From Gammaproteobacteria bacterium (GTDB lineage Bacteria > Pseudomonadota > Gammaproteobacteria > Burkholderiales > Gallionellaceae), in contig JAHJBC010000012.1 of the NCBI GenBank assembly GCA_018813765.1, positions 62,001 to 126,000 on the forward strand: a DNA stretch of 64,000 nucleotides, in the 5' to 3' direction. Numbering within the stretch: position 1 is the first letter of the stretch; each line of letters starts with the position of its first letter. The notes below the pieces were generated by a model. That model saw only the letters and a program-made list of their open reading frames with translations, did not search any database and was not told the origin of the DNA. Below are positions 36,155-46,644 of this stretch, in pieces. The translations under genes and the position numbers were made by a program.

Positions 36155-36649
36155 TTACAGGTCGTGCAGGTCTTCGATCGCATCCACGACCATGGCGGTT
36201 CCCACAGCGATCAGCAGGATGTCGGAGGCGACGCGCACATATTTATGACCTTCGGGCGGGATGCCCAGTTTCACCGTGACTTTGGCAGGCAGATCGTAGA
36301 TCACCACGCCCTTTGGCAGCGCCTTGCCGACTGCCCACTTCTTTGCCTGTCCCGGCGGCAGGCAGCCGTTGTTCTTTTTCGCCAGTCCCGGCGGGCAGCG
36401 ACCGGAGCGTACCTCACCGGAGAAATACTCGCGCGCGACCTTGCGCTGGCGGTCGTCGAAACGCAGGCTCACATCAATGCTGATGCTGTCGCGGGTATGG
36501 GTTTCGTTGCGCTTGTGTTTTTCAGCTTGTTTCTGATCTTTGTCCTTGCCGGCCCAGTCGGGCTTGTCGGCAAACGCCGGAGTAGACGCCAGCAGTGCCG
36601 CGAACGCGAGAGACAGCAGGGGGATGGTGCTGAGAGGACGGAGCTGCAT
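36155..36649 (-). CDS. Exported CigR/RcnB-like protein
   Basis: A 164-residue protein with a signal peptide (MQLRPLSTIPLLSLAFAALLASTPAFA cleaved near AFA). A very basic, charged stretch (DWAGKDKDQKQAEKHKRNET) follows, then CPPGLAKKNNGCLPPGQAKK, GKALPKGVVIYDLP and a late hydrophobic segment ILLIAVGTAMVVDAI. The repeated PPG-x-AKK and the final DILLIA segment match the anti-virulence regulator CigR family. The start at 36649 is chosen because the in-frame upstream codons lack a signal peptide. Function in this organism is unknown. Confidence 0.7.
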   Translation of the reverse strand: MQLRPLSTIPLLSLAFAALLASTPAFADKPDWAGKDKDQKQAEKHKRNETHTRDSISIDVSLRFDDRQRKVAREYFSGEVRSGRCPPGLAKKNNGCLPPGQAKKWAVGKALPKGVVIYDLPAKVTVKLGIPPEGHKYVRVASDILLIAVGTAMVVDAIEDLHDL

Positions 36650-36719
36650 GAAGGGACTCCCAAAGTGAAGGTGCGGCTGCATTGTCGCGCAGCCGCTCTT
36701 GCACCGCAATCGCGGAGAT

Positions 36720-37208
36720 TCAGTCGCGGAAGTTCTGGTACTGCAAGGGAAAATCGGTGATCGACTTCTTGACGAAGGCGATGGCGGCCTGCAGGTCGTC
36801 GCGGTTCTTGCCGGTGACGCGCACGGTGTCGCCCTGGATGCTGGCCTGCACCTTCATCTTGCTGTCCTTGAGGTGCTTGACGATCTTCTTCGCCAACTCG
36901 GTCTCCACGCCGACCTTCACCGTGCAACTGCGCTTGACCTTGTTGCCGCTGACCTTCTCGATCTTGTCGCTGATCTCCAGGCACTTGATGTCCACGCCGC
37001 GCTTGGTCAGCCTGCCGTTGAGGATGTCCTGCACCTGGTTCATCTGGAATTCGTTGTCGGCATGCACGGTGAGCACCAGTTCGGCCTGTTCGACGCGCGC
37101 GTCGGACCCCTTGAAGTCGAAGCGCGTGCCGACTTCCTTGTTGGTCTGCTCGACCGCGTTCTTGACTTCGGTCTTGTCTACTTCGGAAACGATGTCGAAA
37201 GAGGGCAT
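36720..37208 (-). CDS. yajQ: YajQ family cyclic-di-GMP/nucleotide-binding protein
   Basis: A 162-residue protein with the family start [20 protein letters not shown] and [12 protein letters not shown], two similar alpha/beta domains, and ending [10 protein letters not shown]. YajQ homologues bind cyclic di-GMP or tRNA and act as transcription co-regulators in Xanthomonas and Pseudomonas. Since this window also holds two cyclic-di-GMP enzymes, a role as effector is plausible, but only inferred. Confidence 0.93.
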   Translation of the reverse strand: MPSFDIVSEVDKTEVKNAVEQTNKEVGTRFDFKGSDARVEQAELVLTVHADNEFQMNQVQDILNGRLTKRGVDIKCLEISDKIEKVSGNKVKRSCTVKVGVETELAKKIVKHLKDSKMKVQASIQGDTVRVTGKNRDDLQAAIAFVKKSITDFPLQYQNFRD

Positions 37209-37233
37209 ACATTTATCTCCAATTCAGCCTGTA

Positions 37234-37302
37234 GCTGGTAGCTTGTAGCGGGTAGCAAATGCGGGTTTGGCTACAAGCTACCAGCCACAAGCTACCAGCT
37301 GG
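37234..37302. repeat. Inverted repeat between yajQ and ppnP
   Basis: GCTGGTAGCTTGTAG (37234-37248) is the exact reverse complement of 37271-37285; the GCTACCAG unit occurs again at once after it. It lies just after the ppnP stop. Confidence 0.75.
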
Positions 37303-37623
37303 TTATCCAAAACTGCAAACGTAATCGACAGCATCCGCTCCGGTATGGATGTCGAAGCTGCTGTTTTCCGCCACCTTGAAACTGCTGCCGGCGGCATAGG
37401 TCTTGAACGCCGCTTCACCGGCGATCTTCACCGAGCATGTGCCCGCAGTGATCTCCATCAGTTCTGGTGCGCCGATGTTGAACGTGAGCTGGCTGTTGGG
37501 CAGTACCACGCCCACGGTCTTGCGCGAACCGTCGGGGAAGAACACCGAGTGCGACACGCATTTGCCGTCGAAGAAGACGTTGGATTTTTTACCGACGCTG
37601 ACGTTATCGATTCTGTCTGACAT
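37303..37623 (-). CDS. ppnP: Pyrimidine/purine nucleoside phosphorylase
   Basis: A 106-residue cupin of the PpnP (YaiE, DUF1255) family: NVFFDGKCVSHSVFFPDGSR, KTVGVVLPNSQLTFN, ELMEITAGTCSVKI and FKVAENSSFDI. The family phosphorolyses several nucleosides to bases and ribose 1-phosphate. Length is normal. It stands next to a macro-domain gene (37652), another nucleotide-metabolite protein; whether they are co-transcribed is not clear (28 bases between). Confidence 0.92.
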   Translation of the reverse strand: MSDRIDNVSVGKKSNVFFDGKCVSHSVFFPDGSRKTVGVVLPNSQLTFNIGAPELMEITAGTCSVKIAGEAAFKTYAAGSSFKVAENSSFDIHTGADAVDYVCSFG

Positions 37624-37651
37624 GCTGGGATTTCCTTATTGGATCGTTGGA

Positions 37652-38143
37652 CTATTTTGCGGGTTCGGCGGCTTTGACGCCTTTCTGGTAATTCACGTAG
37701 ATATAGACCGGAATGTTCAGATCGCCGAGATGTTTTTCGATCAACGGCTTCACATCATCCCAGTTCAATCCGCCTACGCCGCAGGCCAGACGCGGCAAAG
37801 CCAGGCTACCGAGCTTCTCTTTCTGCACGACGCCACGCAGGGCATGCAGGCTGTGGTTGATGTGGTGCAGCGCGGCATTGCCGGGTTTGCTGCCGTGAGC
37901 GTAAGCAGCGTCCTGGGTGAACAGATTGACCAGATAGCGGCCATCGGCGCTCATCCAGGTCCACAACTCGCCGGACTTTGGATGCCTGGTCTGGCAATAG
38001 TGGCGGAAGTCTTTGTACATGGCCGGCAAGCGTTCGCGCAATTGCAGTGCGAGTCCCTGGTGGAAGTCATCGTTCGGCGCGACACCCTGGACGATGGCCT
38101 TGGCGCCGCTGAATAGAATGTCACCGTTCAGTTCGTGAAGCAT
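37652..38143 (-). CDS. Macro domain protein (TARG1/DarG-like)
   Basis: A 163-residue single macro domain. It starts MLHELNGDILFSGAKAIVQG, keeps the ADP-ribose-binding GDI motif and a late LALPRLACGVGGLNWDDV loop near 118-135, which resembles the TARG1/ALC1-type group that removes ADP-ribose esters from proteins or DNA. The N of the usual IVNPAN motif is replaced by VQGVAPN, as in that group. Macro domains of this kind can be the antidote of DarT toxins, but no DarT is beside it. It lies between ppnP and argG. Confidence 0.82.
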   Translation of the reverse strand: MLHELNGDILFSGAKAIVQGVAPNDDFHQGLALQLRERLPAMYKDFRHYCQTRHPKSGELWTWMSADGRYLVNLFTQDAAYAHGSKPGNAALHHINHSLHALRGVVQKEKLGSLALPRLACGVGGLNWDDVKPLIEKHLGDLNIPVYIYVNYQKGVKAAEPAK

Positions 38144-38191
38144 GATGAACCTCCGTTTGGCGGGATCGCAGGCGTCCCGCCCGCGTACCCA

Positions 38192-39418
<1,227 letters not shown>

Positions 39419-39452
39419 GTTGATTTCCTGTTTGCGAGAATTTCGATCCGTT

Positions 39453-39498
39453 GTGGGTCGGGCTTCAACCCGGCATGTCGGGCTGAAGCCCGACCCAC
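39453..39498. repeat. Inverted repeat between argF and argG
   Basis: Arms of 20 bases (39453-39472 and 39479-39498) with GTGGGTCGGGCTTCAACCCG match at 19 of 20 positions around a six-base loop. Confidence 0.8.
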
Positions 39499-39513
39499 AT
39501 GCAGTAATCCGGT

Positions 39514-39579
39514 TTAGTTGTTCAGCTTGCCCAGCAGCAGATATTCCATCAGCGCTTTTTGTACATGCAATCTATTCTG
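39514..39579 (-). pseudogene. Duplicate of the last 22 codons of argF
   Basis: On the minus strand this encodes [20 protein letters not shown], a further N and a stop. It differs from the real argF end (39656-39721) at only two residues, yet at about 16 of 66 bases, nearly all silent. No start or catalytic part is attached. Between the two copies lie 76 bases with hairpins. Confidence 0.8.
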
Positions 39580-39655
39580 GTTTCGGCCACCGCTTCGCGG
39601 TTTAACTTGCTGCGCAAGTTAGCCTACGCCGAAACAGGCTGCATTTACGTGTTGC

Positions 39656-40585
39656 TTAATTGTTTATCTTACCCAGCAATAGGTATTCCATTAATGCTTT
39701 TTGTACGTGCAGCCTGTTTTCCGCTTCATCCCACACCACGGATTGCGGGTCGTCCATGACTTCGGCCGCGACTTCCTCGCCGCGGTGCGCGGGCAGGCAA
39801 TGCATGAACAGGGAATCCTTGGCTGCGATGCTCATCATCTCGGCATCCACCTGCCAGTCGGCAAAAGCTTTCATGCGCGCTTCGTTCTCGGCCTCGTAGC
39901 CCATCGAGGTCCACACGTCGGTGGTCACCAGATCGGCGCCGCGCGCGGCTTCCATCGGATCGGTGAATTCCTCGTAATGATCTTCGCCGAACAATCCGGC
40001 GCGTTCCGGTTCCACCTCGTAGCCCGGAGGGGTGGAGACATGCACGTTGAAATCCAGAATCTCCGCGGCTTGCAGCCAGGTGTTGCACATATTGTTGGAA
40101 TCGCCGATCCACGCCACGGTCTTGCCCTTAATGCAGCCGCGATGCTCGATGTAGGTGTAGATGTCGGCCAGCACCTGGCAGGGGTGGTATTCGTTGGTCA
40201 GGCCGTTGATCACCGGCACGCGCGAGTTGCGCGCGAAGCGCTCGATGATGTCCTGTTCGAAGGTGCGGATCATCACGATATCGCTCATGCGCGAGATGAC
40301 CTGGCCGGCGTCCTCCACCGGCTCGCCCCGTCCCAATTGCGAATCGCGCGTATTAAGGTAGATGGCCGAACCGCCGAGCTGGTGCATGCCCGCCTCGAAC
40401 GACAGGCGCGTGCGCGTGCTGGCCTTCTCGAAGATCATCACCAGCGTGCGGTCTTCCAGCGGCCAGTATTTCTCGTAGCGCTTGAAACGCTCCTTGATGA
40501 TGCGGGTGCGCTCGAACAGGTATTCAAACTCTTCGCGGGTGAAGTCCTTGAATTGCAAAAAATGCTTGATCGGTTTGCCGGCCAT
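39656..40585 (-). CDS. argF: Ornithine carbamoyltransferase
   Basis: The 309-residue enzyme makes citrulline from ornithine and carbamoyl phosphate. Carbamoyl-phosphate site FEKASTRTRLSFEAGMHQLG near 52-71, VINGLTNEYHPCQVLADIYT near 125-144 (HPCQ), WIGDSNNMCNTW near 156, TDVWTSMGYE near 224 and the late MHCLPAHRGEEV with the catalytic Cys. The final residues [16 protein letters not shown] are coded by unusually AT-rich codons compared with a downstream remnant of the same end. It follows argD by three bases and has no separate promoter. Confidence 0.97.
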   Translation of the reverse strand: MAGKPIKHFLQFKDFTREEFEYLFERTRIIKERFKRYEKYWPLEDRTLVMIFEKASTRTRLSFEAGMHQLGGSAIYLNTRDSQLGRGEPVEDAGQVISRMSDIVMIRTFEQDIIERFARNSRVPVINGLTNEYHPCQVLADIYTYIEHRGCIKGKTVAWIGDSNNMCNTWLQAAEILDFNVHVSTPPGYEVEPERAGLFGEDHYEEFTDPMEAARGADLVTTDVWTSMGYEAENEARMKAFADWQVDAEMMSIAAKDSLFMHCLPAHRGEEVAAEVMDDPQSVVWDEAENRLHVQKALMEYLLLGKINN

Positions 40586-40588
40586 GAC

Positions 40589-41764
40589 TCACTCCTGCGC
40601 CAGGAATTCGGTGATCAGGGGGCACAGCATATCCAGCAATTGCTGCGCTTCTGTTTCAGAGAAGATCAGCGACGGCAGCAGACGCACCACATTGTCGGCG
40701 GTAACGTTGATGAGCAGGCCCTGTTCCAGCGCCCTGGCGACCAGCACACCGCACGGCTTGTCGAGTTCGATGCCCAGAATCAGCCCTTGGCCGCGCACGG
40801 TGACAACGCCTTTCAAGCCGCCCAGCCGCGTTTGCAGTTGCTCCTTGATCCATCCGCCCACTTTGGTGGTATGAGCCAGCAGCTTGTCCTGCTCCATGAT
40901 GTTCAGTGTGGTCAGTGCGGCGGTGGATGCCAGCGGATTGCCGCCGAAAGTCGAACCGTGATTGCCCGGCTTGAACGTGCCCGCTGCCTTGCCTGCGGCC
41001 AGACAGGCGCCCACCGGCACGCCCGAGCCCAAGCCTTTGGCCAGCGTCATCACGTCCGGCATGATATTGGTGTGCTGGAAGGCGAACCACTTGCCGGTCC
41101 GGCCCAGGCCGCATTGCACCTCGTCCAGCATCAGCAACCATTCGTGTTCGTCGCAGATCTTGCGCAGGCCTTGCAGGTAGCTGATGTCCGGCGTGCGGAT
41201 GCCGCCTTCACCCTGGATCGGTTCAACCAGCACGGCGACGATATTCGGGGTGTGGGCCGCGACCTGACGGATAGCTTCGAGGTCGTCATACGGTACGCGC
41301 ACGAAACCTTTCACCAGCGGCTCGAAGCCGGCCTGTACCTTGCGGTTGCCGGTGGCGGAGAGGGTGGCCAGCGTGCGGCCGTGGAAGGCTTTTTCCATCA
41401 CGATGATGGTCGGCGTGTCAACGCCGCGCTGGTTGCCGTACATGCGTGCCAGCTTGATCGCGGCCTCGTTGGCCTCGCAGCCCGAGTTGCACAGGAACAC
41501 TTCCTGCATGCCGGAGATCTCGCACAACTTGTCGGCGATCAGTTCCTGCTCGCGCACCTGATAGAGATTGGAGGTATGGATCAGCTTGCCGATCTGGGCG
41601 GAAAGCGCTGCGGTGAATGCGGGATGGGCATGCCCCAGGGTGTTGACCGCGATGCCGGAAAGGGCGTCAAGATAGCGCTTGCCGTTGATGTCCCACAGCC
41701 AAACCCCTTCACCGTGGGTGAAAGTGACATCCTGTCTTGCGTAAGTGTTCATCAAATGTGACAT
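40589..41764 (-). CDS. argD: Acetylornithine aminotransferase
   Basis: A 391-residue class III PLP aminotransferase: GKRYLDALSGIAVNTLGHAH near 28-47, NSGCEANEAAIKLAR near 93, FHGRTLATLSATGN near 127, DEVQCGLGRTGKWFA near 218 (PLP Asp), and the Schiff-base Lys in TLAKGLGSGVPVGA near 243. ArgD converts acetylglutamate semialdehyde to acetylornithine and may also serve in lysine synthesis. First gene of argD-argF-argG; a TATAGT -10-like box lies about 40 bases upstream. Confidence 0.96.
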   Translation of the reverse strand: MSHLMNTYARQDVTFTHGEGVWLWDINGKRYLDALSGIAVNTLGHAHPAFTAALSAQIGKLIHTSNLYQVREQELIADKLCEISGMQEVFLCNSGCEANEAAIKLARMYGNQRGVDTPTIIVMEKAFHGRTLATLSATGNRKVQAGFEPLVKGFVRVPYDDLEAIRQVAAHTPNIVAVLVEPIQGEGGIRTPDISYLQGLRKICDEHEWLLMLDEVQCGLGRTGKWFAFQHTNIMPDVMTLAKGLGSGVPVGACLAAGKAAGTFKPGNHGSTFGGNPLASTAALTTLNIMEQDKLLAHTTKVGGWIKEQLQTRLGGLKGVVTVRGQGLILGIELDKPCGVLVARALEQGLLINVTADNVVRLLPSLIFSETEAQQLLDMLCPLITEFLAQE

Positions 41765-41814
41765 GGCAAGCTTCCCGGTCTTGTTGTATCTCTGATGTTC
41801 GAACTATAAACAAA

Positions 41815-41840
41815 AAAGGCCGACAACATCGTCGGCCTTT
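41815..41840. terminator. Intrinsic terminator after rpsT
   Basis: AAAGGCCGAC-AACATC-GTCGGCCTTTT: an 8-bp GC-rich stem with flanking A and T runs. It ends rpsT transcripts on the minus strand before argD. Confidence 0.88.
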
Positions 41841-41868
41841 TGTCGCAGACTTAACGTCTGCAATATTA

Positions 41869-42132
41869 TCAGGCCATCGCCTTGATCGCAGCGGACAATC
41901 GGCTCTTATGGCGTGCCGCCTTGTTCTTGTGGATGATCTTCTTGTCGGCGATGGAGTCCACCACGCTGGTGGATTCCTGGAACACTGCCTTGGCAGCGGC
42001 CTTGTCGCCGGCTTCGATCGCCTTGGCAACCTTCTTGATCGCAGTACGCAGCTCGGAACGCAGGCTGGTATTGTGGATGTTCTGTTTTACTGCCTGACGG
42101 GCACGCTTGCGGGCTTGTGCGCTATTTGCCAT
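41869..42132 (-). CDS. rpsT: 30S ribosomal protein S20
   Basis: An 87-residue, very basic ribosomal protein: [18 protein letters not shown] at the start, [16 protein letters not shown], and the ending [20 protein letters not shown]. It binds 16S rRNA early in assembly. It is a single-gene unit with its own promoter (42172-42200) and terminator. Confidence 0.98.
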   Translation of the reverse strand: MANSAQARKRARQAVKQNIHNTSLRSELRTAIKKVAKAIEAGDKAAAKAVFQESTSVVDSIADKKIIHKNKAARHKSRLSAAIKAMA

Positions 42133-42171
42133 GACTACTCCTTGAGAATTCGGCTTTCCAGAAAGGCGCGC

Positions 42172-42200
42172 ATTCTAGAGGCTAGTGCAAGGTTTTGCAA
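42172..42200 (-). promoter_or_regulatory. Sigma-70 promoter of rpsT
   Basis: On the minus strand TTGCAA, 17 bases, TAGAAT, about 40 bases before the S20 start. Confidence 0.7.
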
Positions 42201-42288
42201 ACTCTTTTTTAGGGGGCTGGCCGAGACATACCCGATTGCGGCGCAATGATATGATGCGCGCCATCTCGACCGGACGACCCGCAATCGC

Positions 42289-43830
42289 ATGAACCTCCTT
42301 AAAGCCCTGGCCGCAGTCAGCAGCCTGACCTTGTTGTCGCGCGTGCTCGCCTTCGTGCGCGACGTGCTGATCGCGCGGGTGTTCGGGGCGGGCATGGCGA
42401 CCGACGCATTCTTTGTCGCCTTCAAGCTGCCCAACCTGCTGCGCCGCATGTTTGCCGAGGGCGCGTTCTCGCAGGCCTTCGTGCCTATCTTCGGCGAGTA
42501 CAGGAACCGCAAGGGGCACGATGAGGCCAAGCTGCTGGTGGATCATGTCACCACGCTGTTGGCCATTATCCTGTTCTTTGTCACCCTAATCGGCATCATC
42601 GCCGCGCCCATCCTTGTATATATAAGTGCGCCCGGTTTCGCCGAGGACGCCGCGAAGTTCGATCTGACCGTGCAGTTGCTGCGCATCACCTCGCCCTACA
42701 TATTCTTTATATCGCTGGTCGCCGTGGCGGCGGGCATCCTCAATACCTATAACAAGTTCTGGGTGCCGGCCTTCGCGCCGGTGCTGCTCAACATCTGTTT
42801 TATCGCCGCCGCGCTGTGGCTGGCGCCGTATTGCGATCCGCCCATCCTGGCGATGGGTTGGGCGGTATTCGTCGGCGGCGTGGTGCAGCTCGCGTTCCAG
42901 ATCCCGTTCCTGAAGAAGATCGGCATGCTGCCGAAATGGAGCCTGAACCTGAAAGACGCGGGCGTGTGGCGCATCATCAAACAAATGGGGCCGGCGCTGT
43001 TCGGCGTGTCCATCGCGCAGATCAGCCTCATCATCAACACCATCTTCGCCTCGTTCCTGATGGCGGGCAGCGTGTCCTGGCTGTATTACGCCGACCGGTT
43101 GATGGAATTTCCTGCCGGCCTGCTGGGAGCGGCGCTGGGCACCATCCTGCTGCCGTCGCTCTCGAAGCACTTTGCCGACAACAGCACGGCGGAGTATTCG
43201 AAACTGCTGGACTGGGGCCTGCGCCTGGTGTGCATGCTGACGCTGCCGGCCGCCCTGGCGCTGGGCATGATCGCCGTGCCTTTGCTCTCCACCTTCTTCC
43301 AGCACGGCGAATTCACCCCCACCGACGTGCTGAAGACCAGCTACGCGCTGGTCGGCTACAGCGTCGGCCTCATCGGTATTATCGCGGTGAAGGTGCTGGC
43401 CCCCGGTTTCTACGCGCGCCAGGACATCAAGACCCCGGTCAAGATCGGCATCGCCACCCTGCTCGCCACGCAGTTGATGAACATCCTGTTCGTGTTCGTG
43501 CTCGACCTGCAGCATGCCGGGCTGGCGCTGGCCATCGGCCTCGGCGCCTGCTTCAACTCCGCCATCCTGTTCTACTTTTTGCGCAAGCGCGCCATCTACC
43601 AACCCGAACCCGGCTGGGGCAAGTTCTTTCTGAAGTTGTGTGCGGCGCTGCTGGCGCTGGGGCTTATGCTCTGGTTCGGCATGGGCAGCCAGCAGCATTG
43701 GCTGGAGACGGGCGGCTGGGCGCGCATCTTCCATCTGTCCTGGCTGGTGGTGGCGGGTGTGGCGGTGTATTTCGCCGTGTTGTTCGTGCTTGGATTCCGC
43801 CTCAGGGATTTCGCCAAGCGCGGCGCCTGA
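42289..43830 (+). CDS. murJ: Lipid II flippase MurJ
   Basis: A 513-residue MOP-superfamily protein with about 14 membrane helices. It begins [20 protein letters not shown] and has [27 protein letters not shown] in the first helices, [17 protein letters not shown], and the central cavity region with [20 protein letters not shown]. MurJ moves lipid II across the inner membrane for wall synthesis. It diverges from rpsT; the rpsT-murJ order is common in betaproteobacteria. The C terminus lacks extra soluble domains. Confidence 0.96.
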   Translation: MNLLKALAAVSSLTLLSRVLAFVRDVLIARVFGAGMATDAFFVAFKLPNLLRRMFAEGAFSQAFVPIFGEYRNRKGHDEAKLLVDHVTTLLAIILFFVTLIGIIAAPILVYISAPGFAEDAAKFDLTVQLLRITSPYIFFISLVAVAAGILNTYNKFWVPAFAPVLLNICFIAAALWLAPYCDPPILAMGWAVFVGGVVQLAFQIPFLKKIGMLPKWSLNLKDAGVWRIIKQMGPALFGVSIAQISLIINTIFASFLMAGSVSWLYYADRLMEFPAGLLGAALGTILLPSLSKHFADNSTAEYSKLLDWGLRLVCMLTLPAALALGMIAVPLLSTFFQHGEFTPTDVLKTSYALVGYSVGLIGIIAVKVLAPGFYARQDIKTPVKIGIATLLATQLMNILFVFVLDLQHAGLALAIGLGACFNSAILFYFLRKRAIYQPEPGWGKFFLKLCAALLALGLMLWFGMGSQQHWLETGGWARIFHLSWLVVAGVAVYFAVLFVLGFRLRDFAKRGA

Positions 43831-43833
43831 GCG

Positions 43834-44340
43834 CTACTTACCTCCCGCTTCGCGCATCGTCAGATACGCGCGCAGGTCGAACTCCAGTTGCGCGTAATCC
43901 GGCTCCATGTGTAAACACAGTTGATAGAACGCCTTGCCGTGCTCGCGCTCCTTCATATGCGCCAACTCGTGCACCACGATCATGCGCAAAAACTCCGCCG
44001 GCATCTCGCGGAACATTGCCGCGATGCGTATCTCGCGCTTGCTCTTGAGATTGCCTCCCTGCACTCGCGAGACGGTGGTGTGCGTTCCCAGCGCGTTTTT
44101 GATCACATGCAACTTGCTATCGTACGCCACCTTGCTCAACTGGCCGACATTGCCCATGTGCTCGTTCTTGATCTCCTGCACGTAGTCGTACAACGCCTTG
44201 TCCGTGCGCACCTCGTGCGCCAGCGGATACTTCTGCCGCAACAGGTCGGCGAGTTTGCCTTGGGCGATCAATTCTTGAACTTGTGCGATCAGGGCGGCGG
44301 GATAACCGGCGAGGTAGTTGGGGGAGGACTTGGGACGCAT
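43834..44340 (-). CDS. YgjP-like metallopeptidase (M48/SprT-like, DUF45)
   Basis: A 168-residue protein with a zinc-binding motif VVHELAHMKEREHGKAFY near 132-149: HELAH plus a third histidine ten residues on (HGKAF), the arrangement of the YgjP/WLM group. The N-terminal half contains LKSKREIRIAAMFREMP. No signal peptide, so it is cytoplasmic; the group is implicated in DNA-protein cross-link repair or is uncharacterised. It converges with murJ with a three-base gap. Confidence 0.82.
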   Translation of the reverse strand: MRPKSSPNYLAGYPAALIAQVQELIAQGKLADLLRQKYPLAHEVRTDKALYDYVQEIKNEHMGNVGQLSKVAYDSKLHVIKNALGTHTTVSRVQGGNLKSKREIRIAAMFREMPAEFLRMIVVHELAHMKEREHGKAFYQLCLHMEPDYAQLEFDLRAYLTMREAGGK

Positions 44341-44475
44341 GGCAGGATTCCAAGGAGAGGTGCGGCTCTGAAATTATGGCTTCTATTAACTGTGCGGACG
44401 GTCGGCTATGTTTTTTTTTGCATCCCCAAACCCGCCAATCGGTCAGCATCTTTTACATTCTTCGTATCTGGCGGC

Positions 44476-46284
44476 TTACAGTTCCATTGCCGATAACAAT
44501 TGGTGCAAATCAACGGGTTTGAATAACACTTCCCAGCGGGCTGATTGCAATATCGAGATTTGAGCCGTCGATGTATTCCCCGTCAACAGCACAGCCTTGA
44601 TGGGGGCTGCCGACTTCGCCTGAATGGCATCGAGCAACTGCAGTCCGTCCATGCCGGGAAGACGATAATCAGAAATGTAACAGTCTGCTCCCATTGTCTG
44701 CGCGCCCCCAAGTGCGTCTTCCGCCGTATCGAAGAGAGTGACGCGTGCGCCTTCCATTTCAAATGTCAGCTTGAGGGCCTCTGCCACCGTCGCATCGTCT
44801 TCGACGACCACGATCCGCTTGCCGACAAGGCGAGCTTTTGCAATGGATTCCGGGCTTGCGCAAGCCGGAATCGCCGGGGCATACGCGTTCGATTTATTGG
44901 CCAGCGGCACGTTGAGTGCAAATACCGAGCCTTTACCTTCACGGGAACGAACGCGCACCCCAACGTCGAGCAATTTGCTCAGTCGTCTGACAATGGACAA
45001 ACCCAGGCCAACGCCCTTGCTTCGATCCCGTTCCGGATTGCCGACCTGGAAGTATTCCTCGAATATCGAGTCCGTCTGCCCGGCGGCAATGCCGATACCC
45101 GTATCCCATATCTGAATCAGTGCGTGATCACCCCTCTGCCGGATGCTCACCAGAACACCGCCGCGTGCAGTGTATTTCACGGCATTGCTGACGAGGTTGC
45201 GCAACAGGGTCAGCAGCAAATTGTCGTCGCTGAACAATGCCAGGCCTTGCCGCGGACAAAAGAGATTGAGGCTCAGATTCTTCTCCCGGAAAACAGCATC
45301 AAACTCGGCTGCGATCACCCCGAGTAAGTCCGCTGCCTGAATGACCACGGGCTGCGGCTTGATCTTGTCGGCATCAAGCAGCGATATATCGAGTAATTCG
45401 TTCAGAAGTTCGCTCAGGGAGTTCACCGACTTCGAGAGACTGCAGCTGATTTTTTTCTGATTTTCGTCCAGTCCACTCATGGCCAAGGCATCGTTGAACA
45501 GCCGGATGGCCTGAAGCGGTTGCCGCATGTCGTGGCTGGCCGCAGCGAGGAAGTGCGATTTGGCCTGGGTGGCCTCTTCGGCGGTTTCCTTGGCAATTGA
45601 GAGGGCGAGCGTGCGATCTTCGACCAGCTTTTCCAGGTGATGTCGGTGCCGCTCAAGCTCGGCTGCGTTGCACTTGTGCTCGGTGATGTCGGTGATGACA
45701 AGGCGCAACTGGGTTGATGTGTTGCGTATCTCGTTCTGGAATTCAGGATCGTCAAGGTTGTTCGAGCTCAGCGAATCGTCTGCCCGCAGCGAAGTTATCT
45801 GGGCATGGAAATTGGTGCCATCGAGGCGCTTGATCTGAAGCTCGCAACTCTGCCTCCCGTCCCGCTTCAACACACCCAGAAAATGGTGATCCCATTGATC
45901 GCTATACTCGGGGGCGATAAAGCGGGAGAAGCGGCGATTTAACAGCCACTTGCGTTCCGCTCCCAATAGCGTTGAGCCGGTTTGATTCGCGTCGGTGATC
46001 ATGCCGTGGCGATTTAGCGTGATGTAGCCAACGGGAGCGAATTCATAGAGATTCACATAGCGGTCGCGCAATGTTACCAAGGCGATCTGTGTCTGCTGCA
46101 ACTCCTCAATCTGCATTTCCAGCTCGATCTGATACACCTGGAGTTCGTGCTGGTATTCCGCGGAAGGGCTTCGCTTCGGCATGAGTGCAAGCCGCGCCTC
46201 TGCGTCCAGGCGCAGAGAGCCTTTCGGGATTGGCTTTGCATCTCCCGAATTTTCTTTCGCATCATGATCGAAATGTACTGACAT
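44476..46284 (-). CDS. Hybrid sensor histidine kinase/response regulator
   Basis: A 602-residue cytoplasmic signalling protein, no membrane helix. Order: an N-terminal coiled coil (ELQVYQIELEMQIEELQQTQ), a PAS domain (YEFAPVGYITLNRHGMI near 80-97, to about 200), the DHp domain with phospho-acceptor ASHDMRQPLQAIRL near 262, an HATPase domain with N-box LRNLVSNAVKYT and G-boxes WDTGIGIA and GVGLGLSIV, and a receiver domain at the C terminus with IVVEDDA, phospho-site ISDYRLPGMDG and LLTGN. It is an orphan: no output-domain partner gene beside it. The ATG at 46284 fits better than one six codons earlier. Confidence 0.88.
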   Translation of the reverse strand: MSVHFDHDAKENSGDAKPIPKGSLRLDAEARLALMPKRSPSAEYQHELQVYQIELEMQIEELQQTQIALVTLRDRYVNLYEFAPVGYITLNRHGMITDANQTGSTLLGAERKWLLNRRFSRFIAPEYSDQWDHHFLGVLKRDGRQSCELQIKRLDGTNFHAQITSLRADDSLSSNNLDDPEFQNEIRNTSTQLRLVITDITEHKCNAAELERHRHHLEKLVEDRTLALSIAKETAEEATQAKSHFLAAASHDMRQPLQAIRLFNDALAMSGLDENQKKISCSLSKSVNSLSELLNELLDISLLDADKIKPQPVVIQAADLLGVIAAEFDAVFREKNLSLNLFCPRQGLALFSDDNLLLTLLRNLVSNAVKYTARGGVLVSIRQRGDHALIQIWDTGIGIAAGQTDSIFEEYFQVGNPERDRSKGVGLGLSIVRRLSKLLDVGVRVRSREGKGSVFALNVPLANKSNAYAPAIPACASPESIAKARLVGKRIVVVEDDATVAEALKLTFEMEGARVTLFDTAEDALGGAQTMGADCYISDYRLPGMDGLQLLDAIQAKSAAPIKAVLLTGNTSTAQISILQSARWEVLFKPVDLHQLLSAMEL

Positions 46285-46644
46285 ACCCGCCACTCCCTGC
46301 ATTACGCGTTACAGTCTTTGGAATACCCCTCGGGAGGAGGTTAACGCTACTCTTGTTGTGTGGTTATTGGTATATCTTTTTTTTCGATGCCAATCTCCAG
46401 TGGCCGCAACAATTTTGAAGCGATGCTTCAGGCTGTCATTCGGGGTACGCCAAAGCTGACGCGGAGAACGGCAAATTCTGCTGAATTACCGCGAGTTGCA
46501 GCAGCAGGAGCAGGTGCAACGTCTCAAATCGCCGGAGTCGGCTTCTTCCCGGGTTTCTTTACTTCCTTGTTCTTGCGCCAGCAAGTCGCTGGTTATGCAC
46601 AGGAATAACGGGCTAACAAGAAGTGGCTGGTTATTGCTGGCGCG
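46285..46644. other. Gap without a convincing gene
   Basis: About 340 bases between the hybrid kinase start and DUF3820. An open frame of 82 codons (46360-46608, +) has no recognisable domain, ribosome site or conserved look, and other frames are equally open. A GGGAGGAGG at 46332 and a T-run near 46378 may belong to the kinase leader. Nothing further can be supported. Confidence 0.5.

Noticed and set aside
37652-38143. Macro-domain gene as the antitoxin half of a DarTG system
   Set aside because: No DarT-like gene beside it; neighbours are ppnP and argG, and a stand-alone macro domain is common.
46360-46608. 82-codon frame before DUF3820
   Set aside because: No recognisable domain, ribosome site or codon bias; competing frames on both strands are equally open.
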